Shown one piece after another: positions 8,451 to 15,540 of a stretch of 64,000 nt of DNA (the first letter of the stretch is position 1; each line of letters opens with the position of its first letter). The position numbers and the translations under genes are program-made. This DNA comes from CAG-492 sp045643465 (lineage in GTDB: Bacteria; Bacillota; Clostridia; TANB77; CAG-508): contig JAZUKV010000023.1 in assembly GCA_045643465.1 (NCBI GenBank), positions 26,680 through 90,679 on the forward strand, read 5' to 3'. Below the pieces are notes generated by a model that was not told where the DNA came from, searched no databases, and saw only the letters and a list, made by a program, of their open reading frames with translations.

Positions 8451-9059
8451 ATGAAATGTAAATATTTAGATGGATTGAAGTTTGGAATGCTATTACAATT
8501 AGCAATAGGTCCAATGTGCCTAATGGTATTTAATACTGCAAAAAATACAGGTTTTCTAGTTGCCTTATCATTAGTTATTGCCATAGCATTAGTGGATGCA
8601 TCCTATATTACTTTAGCTGGATTAGGAGCAAGCAAATTATTAAACGGTAAAAAAATGAAAAAAGCATTTAAAATAATTGGATCATTAGTATTAATTATAT
8701 TTGGCTTAAACATTATTTTAAATGTATTTAACATTAATATAATTGTAGTATTAAATTTAAATCCAGATTCATCTAGTGCATTTATCCAAGGTTTGATATT
8801 AACTTTATCAAATCCAATAACGATTGTATTCTGGGGAAGTGTGCTAACGAATAAGATTATTGAAGATGATTTAAAAAAGAAACAATTAGTGATGTTTTCA
8901 ATAGGATTAGTTTCATCAACTTTAATTTTTCTTACTACAGTAGCAATATTAGGAACTATTTTATCTGAATTTATACCAATTGGGATTTCAAATGTATTAA
9001 ATGTATTGGTTGGAATAATAATTATAGCATTTGGAATAAAAATGTTAATAAAAAAATAG
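8451..9059 (+). CDS. LysE/RhtB family amino-acid exporter
   Basis: A 202-residue membrane protein with about six hydrophobic segments, the length and profile of LysE/RhtB translocators. The opening has the family signature: a hydrophobic first helix with LAIGPMCLMVFNTAKNTGF (G-P-x near residue 19). A second conserved element is SNPITIVFWGSV near 120. Such proteins export amino acids or related small molecules; the substrate is not predictable. I choose ATG 8451 over the in-frame GTG 8442 because AGGAG ends at 8442. It starts 38 bases after the acetyltransferase and is probably co-transcribed. Confidence 0.85.
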   Translation: MKCKYLDGLKFGMLLQLAIGPMCLMVFNTAKNTGFLVALSLVIAIALVDASYITLAGLGASKLLNGKKMKKAFKIIGSLVLIIFGLNIILNVFNINIIVVLNLNPDSSSAFIQGLILTLSNPITIVFWGSVLTNKIIEDDLKKKQLVMFSIGLVSSTLIFLTTVAILGTILSEFIPIGISNVLNVLVGIIIIAFGIKMLIKK

Positions 9060-9066
9060 AAAAAAC

Positions 9067-9136
9067 AAAAATGTAATGCAAAAATGCTTGACAAATCCTC
9101 AAAAAAGGTGTAAAGTATATTAGCATTACATTTTTT
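9067..9136 (+). promoter_or_regulatory. ylxM-ffh promoter enclosed by an inverted repeat
   Basis: TTGACA (9088-9093) and TAAAGT (9111-9116) have 17-base spacing. They sit between the two arms of a 13-bp inverted repeat, AAAAATGTAATGC (9067-9079) and GCATTACATTTTT (9123-9135). Transcription from upstream would include both arms and could form a terminator-like stem ending in T residues; transcription from the internal promoter would include only the right arm. Confidence 0.6.
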
Positions 9137-9189
9137 GTGGTTAAAGCAAGCAAAAGTGCTTAGAATCTCAAGAAAGGAAGCAATAATAA

Positions 9190-9528
9190 ATGGAAGAAAA
9201 AATTAAGTTTAGTATACTTTGCCAAATATATGGTAATTTATTAACAGAAAAACAATTTCAAATATTAGATGATTATTATAACAATGATTTATCGTTATCA
9301 GAAATAGCAGAGAACAATGAAATAACACGACAAGCGGTAAATGATGTAATAAATAAATCAAAAAACAAACTATTAGAATTCGAAGAAAAATTAATGTTTA
9401 TGGAAAAAATATTAAATAAAGAAAAAATAATAGAAAATATAACAATTGAATTAGAGAAATCTAAGGATAAAATTATTACAAAAAATCAAGTTGAAAAAAT
9501 AACAAAACAGCTAAAACAATTATTATAA
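9190..9528 (+). CDS. ylxM: YlxM/p13 family DNA-binding protein (UPF0122)
   Basis: A 112-residue helix-turn-helix protein. LTEKQFQILDDYYNNDLSLSEIAENNEITRQAVNDVINKSKNKL is a sigma-70 region 4-like HTH and the hallmark of YlxM. The second half is a Lys-rich coiled coil. YlxM is encoded beside ffh in most Firmicutes and has been reported to modulate SRP activity in streptococci; its DNA target is unclear. AGAAAGGAAG precedes the ATG. It lies 18 bases before ffh and is its operon partner. Confidence 0.93.
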   Translation: MEEKIKFSILCQIYGNLLTEKQFQILDDYYNNDLSLSEIAENNEITRQAVNDVINKSKNKLLEFEEKLMFMEKILNKEKIIENITIELEKSKDKIITKNQVEKITKQLKQLL

Positions 9529-9546
9529 GGATAGGGGGATCTTCAA

Positions 9547-10908
9547 ATGGCATTTGAGGGATTATCTTCAAAATTACAAGGAATAGCAAAAAAATTCAGA
9601 GGTAAATCAAGAATTACAGAATCAGACTTAAAAGAAATGTTAAGGGAAGTAAAATTAGCATTATTAGAAGCTGATGTTAATTATAAAATAGTAAAAGAAT
9701 TTATAGCAACAATTCAAGAAAAAGCATTAGGTCAAGATGTATTAAAATCTTTAACACCAGGGCAACAAGTTATAAAAATAGTAAAAGATGAATTGGTTGA
9801 ATTATTGGGTGGAACAGATTCTAGAATTAATATTTCACCAAATCCACCAACAATAATAATGATGGTTGGTCTTCAAGGATCTGGTAAAACAACAACAGCA
9901 GGAAAACTTGCCAACATATTAAGAAAAGATGGTAAGAAACCATTATTGGTTGCATGTGATGTATATAGACCAGCAGCTATAAAGCAATTACAAGTATTAG
10001 GTTCACAATTAAATATACCAGTATATGCGAATGAAAACTCAAAAGATGTTGTAAAAATATCAAAGCAAGCGATTGAACAGGCAATAAGCAAATTAAATGA
10101 TGTAATAATCATAGATACTGCAGGTCGTTTACAAATAGACGAAGAGCTAATGAACGAACTAAAGGATTTAAAAGGAGCTGTAAAGCCACACGAAATATTA
10201 TTAGTTGTAGATAGTATGACAGGTCAAGAAGCTGTAAATGTAGCACAGACATTTAATGATGCGGTAGGCATTGATGGTGTAGTCCTTACAAAGTTAGATG
10301 GAGATACTCGTGGTGGTGCTGCGTTATCAGTTAAAAAAGTAACAAATAGACCAATTAAATATATTGCAACTGGTGAGAAGATGAATGATATTGAGCAATT
10401 TCATCCAGATAGAATGGCACAAAGAATTTTAGGAATGGGTGATGTTCTTTCAATAATCGAAAAAGCAGAAGAAGCAATATCAGAAGAAGAAGCAGAAAAA
10501 TTAGAAGCTCAATTAAGAAAAAATAAATTTGATTTAGATGATTATTTAGTTCAATTAAGACAAATAAAGAAAATGGGATCTTTTTCATCTATTTTAAAAA
10601 TGATTCCAGGTTTAGGAAGTAAACTTGGAGATGTAAAAGTTGATGATAAAGAATTATTTAGAATAGAGTCAATGATATGTTCTATGACAAAAGCAGAAAG
10701 GCGTAATCCAAACATAATTAATGGGCAAAGACGTTTAAGAATTGCTAAAGGTAGTGGAACAACAGTAGAGCAATTAAACAAATTTATGAAATCATTTGAA
10801 ATGACTCAAAAAATGATGAAACAAATGAAATCTGAAAAAGGTATGAAAAATATGATGAAGAATCTAAAAGGTGTCGATAAAGATGCTTTAAAAGATTTGA
10901 AATTTTAA
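9547..10908 (+). CDS. ffh: signal recognition particle protein Ffh (SRP54)
   Basis: The GTPase and RNA-binding component of the signal recognition particle, which delivers nascent membrane proteins to FtsY at the membrane. The 453-residue product has the helical N domain (1-90), then the G domain with GLQGSGKTTTAGKLA near 108, DVYRPAA, DTAGR and TKLDGDTRGGAA, and the Met-rich M domain from about 300 with GLGSKLGDVKVDD and the RRLRIAKGSGTTVEQLNKF RNA-binding helix. The C terminus is Met/Lys-rich. GGGGGAT precedes the ATG. No 4.5S/scRNA gene was recognised nearby. Confidence 0.98.
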   Translation: MAFEGLSSKLQGIAKKFRGKSRITESDLKEMLREVKLALLEADVNYKIVKEFIATIQEKALGQDVLKSLTPGQQVIKIVKDELVELLGGTDSRINISPNPPTIIMMVGLQGSGKTTTAGKLANILRKDGKKPLLVACDVYRPAAIKQLQVLGSQLNIPVYANENSKDVVKISKQAIEQAISKLNDVIIIDTAGRLQIDEELMNELKDLKGAVKPHEILLVVDSMTGQEAVNVAQTFNDAVGIDGVVLTKLDGDTRGGAALSVKKVTNRPIKYIATGEKMNDIEQFHPDRMAQRILGMGDVLSIIEKAEEAISEEEAEKLEAQLRKNKFDLDDYLVQLRQIKKMGSFSSILKMIPGLGSKLGDVKVDDKELFRIESMICSMTKAERRNPNIINGQRRLRIAKGSGTTVEQLNKFMKSFEMTQKMMKQMKSEKGMKNMMKNLKGVDKDALKDLKF

Positions 10909-10923
10909 GGAGGTGAAAAATAA

Positions 10924-11160
10924 ATGGTAAAAATCAGATTACAAAGACAAGGTGCTAAAAAAGCTCCATTCTATCATATAGTAGTTGCAGATTCTAAATC
11001 TCCTAGAGATGGAAGAATCATTGAAAAAATTGGAACATATAATCCAATGACAGATCCAGCTACAATAGTATTAGATACAGAAAAAGTTGCTACATGGATC
11101 AAAAACGGTGCTAAACCAACAGACACTGTTAAAGCTTTAATTGAAAAAGCTTCAAAATAA
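10924..11160 (+). CDS. rpsP: 30S ribosomal protein S16
   Basis: A 78-residue S16, the usual bacterial length, needed for 30S assembly. VKIRLQRQGAKKAPFYHIVVADSKSPRDGRIIEKIGTYNP is the complete family signature. AAGGAGGTG lies 6-8 bases before the ATG, with only 15 bases separating it from ffh, so it is in the same transcript. The order ffh-rpsP-khpA-rimM-trmD-rplS is conserved across Firmicutes. Confidence 0.98.
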   Translation: MVKIRLQRQGAKKAPFYHIVVADSKSPRDGRIIEKIGTYNPMTDPATIVLDTEKVATWIKNGAKPTDTVKALIEKASK

Positions 11161-11186
11161 TTTAGGTCCTGAAAGGGGAAAAAATT

Positions 11187-11417
11187 ATGAAAGAAATATT
11201 AGAATTGATAATTACTAATCTTGTAAACAATAAAGATGAAGTATCTATTGAAGAAATAGAAGAAAATAATACTTTAAATTATAAAGTAAAAGTTTCCAAA
11301 GATGATATGGGAAAAGTTATTGGTAAACAAGGAAGAGTAGCCAAATCAATAAGAACTGTTATGAAATCTGTATCTGCCAAAGAAGGCAAAAAAGTAAATA
11401 TAGATTTTGTAGAATAA
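11187..11417 (+). CDS. khpA: KH-domain RNA-binding protein KhpA (YlqC)
   Basis: A 76-residue single KH-domain protein. The GKVIGKQGRVAKSIRTVM loop (V-I-G-x-x-G-R) is the RNA-contacting motif. In streptococci KhpA dimerises with KhpB and influences cell elongation and small-RNA-dependent regulation. ATG follows AAAGGGG by 7 bases. It keeps its conserved position between rpsP and rimM; the stop lies 8 bases before rimM. Confidence 0.94.
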   Translation: MKEILELIITNLVNNKDEVSIEEIEENNTLNYKVKVSKDDMGKVIGKQGRVAKSIRTVMKSVSAKEGKKVNIDFVE

Positions 11418-11425
11418 GAGGTATT

Positions 11426-11932
11426 ATGCAAGAATATTTTGAAATAGGTCAAATTGTTAATACATTCGGAGTAAAAGGTTTTGTTAAAGTAAAAGCTTTT
11501 ACTGATGAATTAGAAAGATTTGAAGAGCTAAAAACTATTTTAGTTGTAAAAAATAAAAATATGATTGAAATGAAAATTGAAGAAGTTAAATATCACAAGG
11601 ATATGGTACTTCTAAAATTACAAGGTATCGAAGATATGACAATGGCAGAAAAATATAAAGGATGCTATATAAGAATTCATAGAAAAGATACTAGACCGCT
11701 GGAAGAAGGAGAATATTTTATTGCAGATATTATAGGATCTGATGTATATACAGATACTGACCAATATCTTGGAAAAGTTGAAGATATATATAATACAGGA
11801 AGTAATGATATCTATGTAGTAAAAGATGAACTCGGAAAGCAAATACTGTTACCTGCTATAAAAGATGTTTTGCTAGATATAGATGTTGAAAAACAGAAAG
11901 TAATAGTTCATTTATTAAAAGGTTTAATATAA
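11426..11932 (+). CDS. rimM: ribosome maturation factor RimM
   Basis: A 168-residue 16S rRNA processing factor that binds S19 and matures the 30S head. The N-terminal beta-barrel begins FEIGQIVNTFGVKGFVKVKAFTD, a strong family signature, and the PRC-barrel half begins near residue 95 with EEGEYFIADIIGSDVYT and ends LLPAIKDVLLDIDVEKQKVIVHLLKGL. Only 8 bases separate it from khpA and the weak GAGGTA ribosome site lies in that gap, so translation may be coupled. Confidence 0.97.
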   Translation: MQEYFEIGQIVNTFGVKGFVKVKAFTDELERFEELKTILVVKNKNMIEMKIEEVKYHKDMVLLKLQGIEDMTMAEKYKGCYIRIHRKDTRPLEEGEYFIADIIGSDVYTDTDQYLGKVEDIYNTGSNDIYVVKDELGKQILLPAIKDVLLDIDVEKQKVIVHLLKGLI

Positions 11933-11947
11933 TGAATGGAGGAGAAA

Positions 11948-12676
11948 ATGAAATTTGATGTTTTAACTCTGTTTCCAGAAATGTTTGAAAGTTTAAATCA
12001 AAGCATTTTAGGAAGAGCAATTGAAAAAGATTTAATAAATATTAACCTAATAAACATTAGAGATTTTTCAAAAGATAAGCATAAAAAAGTAGATGATACT
12101 CCATATGGTGGTGGAGCAGGAATGGTTATAAGGCCAGATGTTGTATATGATGCATATAAATCAGTAAAAGATGATAATGCAAAAGTTATATATATGTCTC
12201 CACAAGGTAAAGTATTAAATCAGTCAAAAGTTAAAAGTCTTAGTAAAGAGCAGCACTTAGTATTATTATGTGGTCATTATGAAGGAATTGATCAAAGAGT
12301 CTTAGACGAAATTGTAGATGAAGAAATTTCTATAGGAGATTATGTTTTAACAGGAGGAGAAATTCCAGCAATGGTTTTAATTGATTCTGTAAGCAGATAT
12401 GTAGAAGGAGTAATTAGCGATGAGTCTACAGAAGAAGAGTCATTTTCTAATAATTTATTAGAATATCCACAGTATACAAGGCCAGAAATATTTAATGAAA
12501 AGCAAGTTCCAGAAATATTAAAATCTGGACATCATGAAAATATTAAAAAATGGAGAAGAGCTGAATCTTTGAAAAATACATATACAAAAAGACCAGAGCT
12601 TTTAAAAGATATAAATTTATCTGAAGAAGATAAAAAAATTTTAGGAAATATGGGGAATAAGACCCAAAAAATTTAA
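11948..12676 (+). CDS. trmD: tRNA (guanine-37-N1) methyltransferase
   Basis: TrmD methylates G37 next to the anticodon of several tRNAs and prevents +1 frameshifting. The 242-residue SPOUT-knot enzyme shows FDVLTLFPEMFESLNQSILGRA at the start, DDTPYGGGAGMV, the SAM-knot LLCGHYEGIDQRVLDE near 102, and SIGDYVLTGGE near 130. HHENIKKWRRAESLKNT near the end is also diagnostic. The start is ATG 11948: GGAGGAG lies just upstream, inside a slightly longer open frame. It begins 15 bases after rimM. Confidence 0.97.
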   Translation: MKFDVLTLFPEMFESLNQSILGRAIEKDLININLINIRDFSKDKHKKVDDTPYGGGAGMVIRPDVVYDAYKSVKDDNAKVIYMSPQGKVLNQSKVKSLSKEQHLVLLCGHYEGIDQRVLDEIVDEEISIGDYVLTGGEIPAMVLIDSVSRYVEGVISDESTEEESFSNNLLEYPQYTRPEIFNEKQVPEILKSGHHENIKKWRRAESLKNTYTKRPELLKDINLSEEDKKILGNMGNKTQKI

Positions 12677-12691
12677 GAAAGGAGAATATCG

Positions 12692-13243
12692 ATGGATATC
12701 ATAAAATCAATTGAACATGAGCAAATGAAAAATGCGATTCCAGACCTTAAAGTTGGTGATACAGTAAGAGTACACCAAAGAATAAAGGAAGGTAATAGAG
12801 AAAGAATCCAAGTATTCGAAGGAATAATAATTAAAAAACAAGGTGGAGGATTAAATGCAACATTTACAGTAAGAAGAGTTGCATATGGATGTGGAGTTGA
12901 AAAAACATTCTTAGTACATTCACCAATGGTAGAAAAAATTGAAGTAGTTAGAGTAGGAAAAGCAAGACGTGCTAAATTATACTATTTAAGAGATAGAGTA
13001 GGAAAAGCTGCTAAAACTAAAGAAGCTATAGGAGAAAGAATTGAGACTAAAGAAATAGTTATCAAAGGTGCTGAAATTGAAGAAGCTCCAGTTGCTGAAG
13101 AAGTAATAGCTCCAGCAGAAGAAACTGTTGAAACTCCAGTAGTAGAAGAAACAGTAGCTCCAGTAGAAGAAGCAGTTGAAGCTCCAGTAGCTGAAGAAGC
13201 TAAAGCTGAAGAAACAACTGAAGAGGCTCCAAAAGCTGAGTAA
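12692..13243 (+). CDS. rplS: 50S ribosomal protein L19 with an acidic Ala/Pro/Glu/Val tail
   Basis: L19 lies at the 30S-50S interface. Residues 1-115 are a normal L19 (GDTVRVHQRIKEGNRERIQVFEGIIIKKQGGG; VRRVAYGCGVEKTF; RRAKLYYLRDRVGKAA). The product is 183 residues because of a C-terminal extension of about 55 residues made of imperfect repeats of PVxEExxAPxEE and related units, strongly acidic. Similar low-complexity tails are seen on some clostridial ribosomal proteins, but I do not know a function. The terminator just after the gene closes the ylxM-rplS operon. Confidence 0.96.
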   Translation: MDIIKSIEHEQMKNAIPDLKVGDTVRVHQRIKEGNRERIQVFEGIIIKKQGGGLNATFTVRRVAYGCGVEKTFLVHSPMVEKIEVVRVGKARRAKLYYLRDRVGKAAKTKEAIGERIETKEIVIKGAEIEEAPVAEEVIAPAEETVETPVVEETVAPVEEAVEAPVAEEAKAEETTEEAPKAE

Positions 13244-13253
13244 TCTGAAAGAA

Positions 13254-13290
13254 AAAATCTAATTGTACACAAATACAATTAGATTTTTTT
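13254..13290 (+). terminator. terminator after rplS
   Basis: AAATCTAATTGTA and TACAATTAGATTT form a perfect 13-bp stem with a 6-base loop, followed by T residues that run into the next promoter. Confidence 0.93.
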
Positions 13291-13319
13291 TTGACAATTT
13301 ACATAAAAGATGATAAAAT
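13291..13319 (+). promoter_or_regulatory. strong promoter of the 414-residue unknown gene
   Basis: TTGACA (13291-13296), a 17-base spacer and TAAAAT (13314-13319) preceded by TG one base upstream (extended -10). It starts immediately after the rplS terminator, so the next gene is a separate transcription unit. Confidence 0.8.
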
Positions 13320-13348
13320 TAAGTAATATTGTAAGGAGATGAAGACAT

Positions 13349-14593
13349 ATGGAATATAATTTTGAAGATGTAAAAAATGAGCTAAAAAATTTAAAGGAAG
13401 AAATTTTAAAAGAATATGATAATTCACCAAGTTATAGTGTTAGAGTTAACTTAATGCCAAAAGCACATAATGCTATGAGCGAATGGGAGAAAGTAGACAA
13501 TTGGGGAACTCTTTCTAAAGAGCAAATACAAGAGGCAAGAAATAGAGGAATTATGCATCCTGTAGGAAAAGAATATGAAAATTATCTAATTGAATTAGGA
13601 TTTGATCCTAAAGAATTTAAGGAAAGTTTAAAGCTAATAAATAATCCACAGAATGCACATAAAAATCCGACAACAATAGCAATTCATGAAATGAGTCCAG
13701 GAATTATTAAAAATAAGCCAGAAGGATTTAAAGTAAAAAGTGAAGAAATATCAACTAAACCTAAAAATTATACAGTGGAAGAATTATATGCAGAGGGTGT
13801 TACTGAAGAAGAGCGTAATGAAATGTTTAGAAAGAATAGAGGATTTAATCATTATGAAAAAATAGCAAGAAATGCAGGGTACAATCAAGGTCATGGAAGA
13901 ACAATATTATATCATGCAGGAATTTATGATAAAGGATTAATGAACAGACCAGAAATTGAAATATTAATGCCAGCAACAGCTTCACCAGACCAAGTTTCAA
14001 ATAGTAATGTAACACCATATGTATATGGTATAGAAAGATGTGTAAATGATTCTCAAAATTTCCACTTAGCAATAGCAAATCAAGCTATGTTATCAGCATT
14101 TGTTTTAAGAGAAATGGGATATGATGATAAAAAGTTAGCTTGTATATTCCATGTACTTCCACATAATGCATTAGCAAAAAATCATGGAGCATGTCCAGCG
14201 AGAATGATAGATGCCTCTTCATTAGTTGAAGAAAGTAAAGAAAGAGCTTTAACTGAAGATGAGATGAATATAGTAAAAGAATATGTGCCTTGGCAAGTTT
14301 TTCAAGAGCTTGTAATGGAATTTTTTGAACGTAATAAATTCCCAGAAGAGCTAGAAAAGAAATTTATATATGATATGTCAGATTATGATGCATATATGAA
14401 AAATCCAGATGAGTATGATTATAAAGTAAGAAAAGCATTAAAACCTAAGAGAGTAGCTCCAAAAGGTACAAATATTGTTCCAGAAAAAGAATCTTTAGAA
14501 ATTATAAAAAATCTTCCAAAAGAGGAAATGATGAAAATTCTAGAGAATGTTCAAAAAGAAGAATTGATGAATCTAGAAAATAATGATAGATAA
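13349..14593 (+). CDS. conserved-looking cytoplasmic protein of unknown function, 414 residues
   Basis: I do not recognise the family. There is no signal peptide or membrane segment. The middle (about 160-300) is the best-ordered part, rich in His, Cys and Asn: RGFNHYEKIARNAGYNQGHGRTILYHAG near 170, VTPYVYGIERCVND near 228, and FHVLPHNALAKNHGACPARM near 268. The spaced His/Cys/Asp residues could bind a metal, but this is inference. The C terminus (about 370-414) is a charged helical tail with two similar KEEMM/KEELM units. It is a monocistronic gene with its own strong promoter, AAGGAGATG ribosome site and terminator, which suggests steady expression. Confidence 0.75.
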   Translation: MEYNFEDVKNELKNLKEEILKEYDNSPSYSVRVNLMPKAHNAMSEWEKVDNWGTLSKEQIQEARNRGIMHPVGKEYENYLIELGFDPKEFKESLKLINNPQNAHKNPTTIAIHEMSPGIIKNKPEGFKVKSEEISTKPKNYTVEELYAEGVTEEERNEMFRKNRGFNHYEKIARNAGYNQGHGRTILYHAGIYDKGLMNRPEIEILMPATASPDQVSNSNVTPYVYGIERCVNDSQNFHLAIANQAMLSAFVLREMGYDDKKLACIFHVLPHNALAKNHGACPARMIDASSLVEESKERALTEDEMNIVKEYVPWQVFQELVMEFFERNKFPEELEKKFIYDMSDYDAYMKNPDEYDYKVRKALKPKRVAPKGTNIVPEKESLEIIKNLPKEEMMKILENVQKEELMNLENNDR

Positions 14594-14600
14594 AAATCAA

Positions 14601-14633
14601 GAAGGTAAATATAAAAATTTACCTTCTTTTTTT
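14601..14633 (+). terminator. terminator after the 414-residue gene
   Basis: GAAGGTAAA and TTTACCTTC pair around a 7-base AT loop, followed by seven T residues. On the opposite strand it can also serve the convergent transglycosylase gene. Confidence 0.9.
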
Positions 14634-14651
14634 ATGATTAAAAATCTGAAT

Positions 14652-15362
14652 TTATTTAAAATTACATCCAAGTTTTATTTTGTCAGCTTGATCTTGTGTA
14701 ATATAATTATATTTTACCATTGAACGAATTACTTTGGATTGTCTGTTTTTGCATAATTCTAAATTGACAGTTGGAGCATAAGCACTAGGTGCATTTGGAA
14801 TTCCTGCTAACATAGTTGCTTCATCCAAAGTTAAATCTTTAGGTGATTTTTTTAAGTATCCATAACAAGCATCGTAGATACCATAATAACCATTACCATA
14901 ATAAATAGTGTTAACATATAATTCAAATATTTCTTCTTTTGAATAATTTTTTTCTAAATGATAACTTAAAATAAGCTCTGCAGATTTTCTTGAAATATTA
15001 TCTACAGGATCTTCCATAAAATAAAGATTTTTGGCAACTTGCTGAGTTATAGTGCTACCACCTTCTACAGCATTTTTAGCTTTTATGTTAGAAAAAATTG
15101 CTCTGCCCAAAGAAACCAGGTCAATTGCACCATGCTCTTTAAATCTATGATCTTCTACAGCTATGGTAGCATTAATCAGATTTTCTGATAAATCAGAGTA
15201 TTTTACAAAAGTATCTTCAGATTGGATCTGTTTTACTTTATCAGATAAACTGATCTTGCTAACTGCTGAATTATATAAATTGTAACCAGTTAGAGCAAAA
15301 AAGGCACCAAAAATTAATATGATAATTAAAATTAATAAAATAAGTTTTCTTACTAATTTCAT
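14652..15362 (-). CDS. mtgA: monofunctional peptidoglycan glycosyltransferase (GT51)
   Basis: Polymerises lipid II into glycan strands at the outer face of the membrane. The 236-residue product has one N-terminal membrane anchor (about 5-27) and a complete GT51 domain: the catalytic glutamate in ATIAVEDHRFKEHGAIDLVSLGRAI near 70, GGSTITQQVAKNLYF near 108, KSAELILSYHLEKNYSKEEIFELYVNTIYYG near 127, and AGIPNAPSAYAP near 200. There is no transpeptidase domain, which separates it from class A PBPs. AAAGGAATT precedes the start. It is divergent from dnaE and convergent with the unknown gene to its left. Confidence 0.93.
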   Translation of the reverse strand: MKLVRKLILLILIIILIFGAFFALTGYNLYNSAVSKISLSDKVKQIQSEDTFVKYSDLSENLINATIAVEDHRFKEHGAIDLVSLGRAIFSNIKAKNAVEGGSTITQQVAKNLYFMEDPVDNISRKSAELILSYHLEKNYSKEEIFELYVNTIYYGNGYYGIYDACYGYLKKSPKDLTLDEATMLAGIPNAPSAYAPTVNLELCKNRQSKVIRSMVKYNYITQDQADKIKLGCNFK

Positions 15363-15474
15363 AAAATAATTCCTTTCTTGTGTATTATAAGGTAATTATA
15401 TAAATAGAAATTAGTTATTTCAAGCATATACACTAAATTTTCATATAACATTGGATGTAAAAAAATTATTGCTA

Positions 15475-15503
15475 TTGAAAAAAATAAGGTATGATGATAG
15501 AAT
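15475..15503 (+). promoter_or_regulatory. promoter of dnaE
   Basis: TTGAAA (15475-15480) and TAGAAT (15498-15503) with 17-base spacing and a TG one base before the -10. Confidence 0.65.
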
Positions 15504-15540
15504 AAGCCTAATATTTTAAGAATTTGAAAGGAAGTATTGT

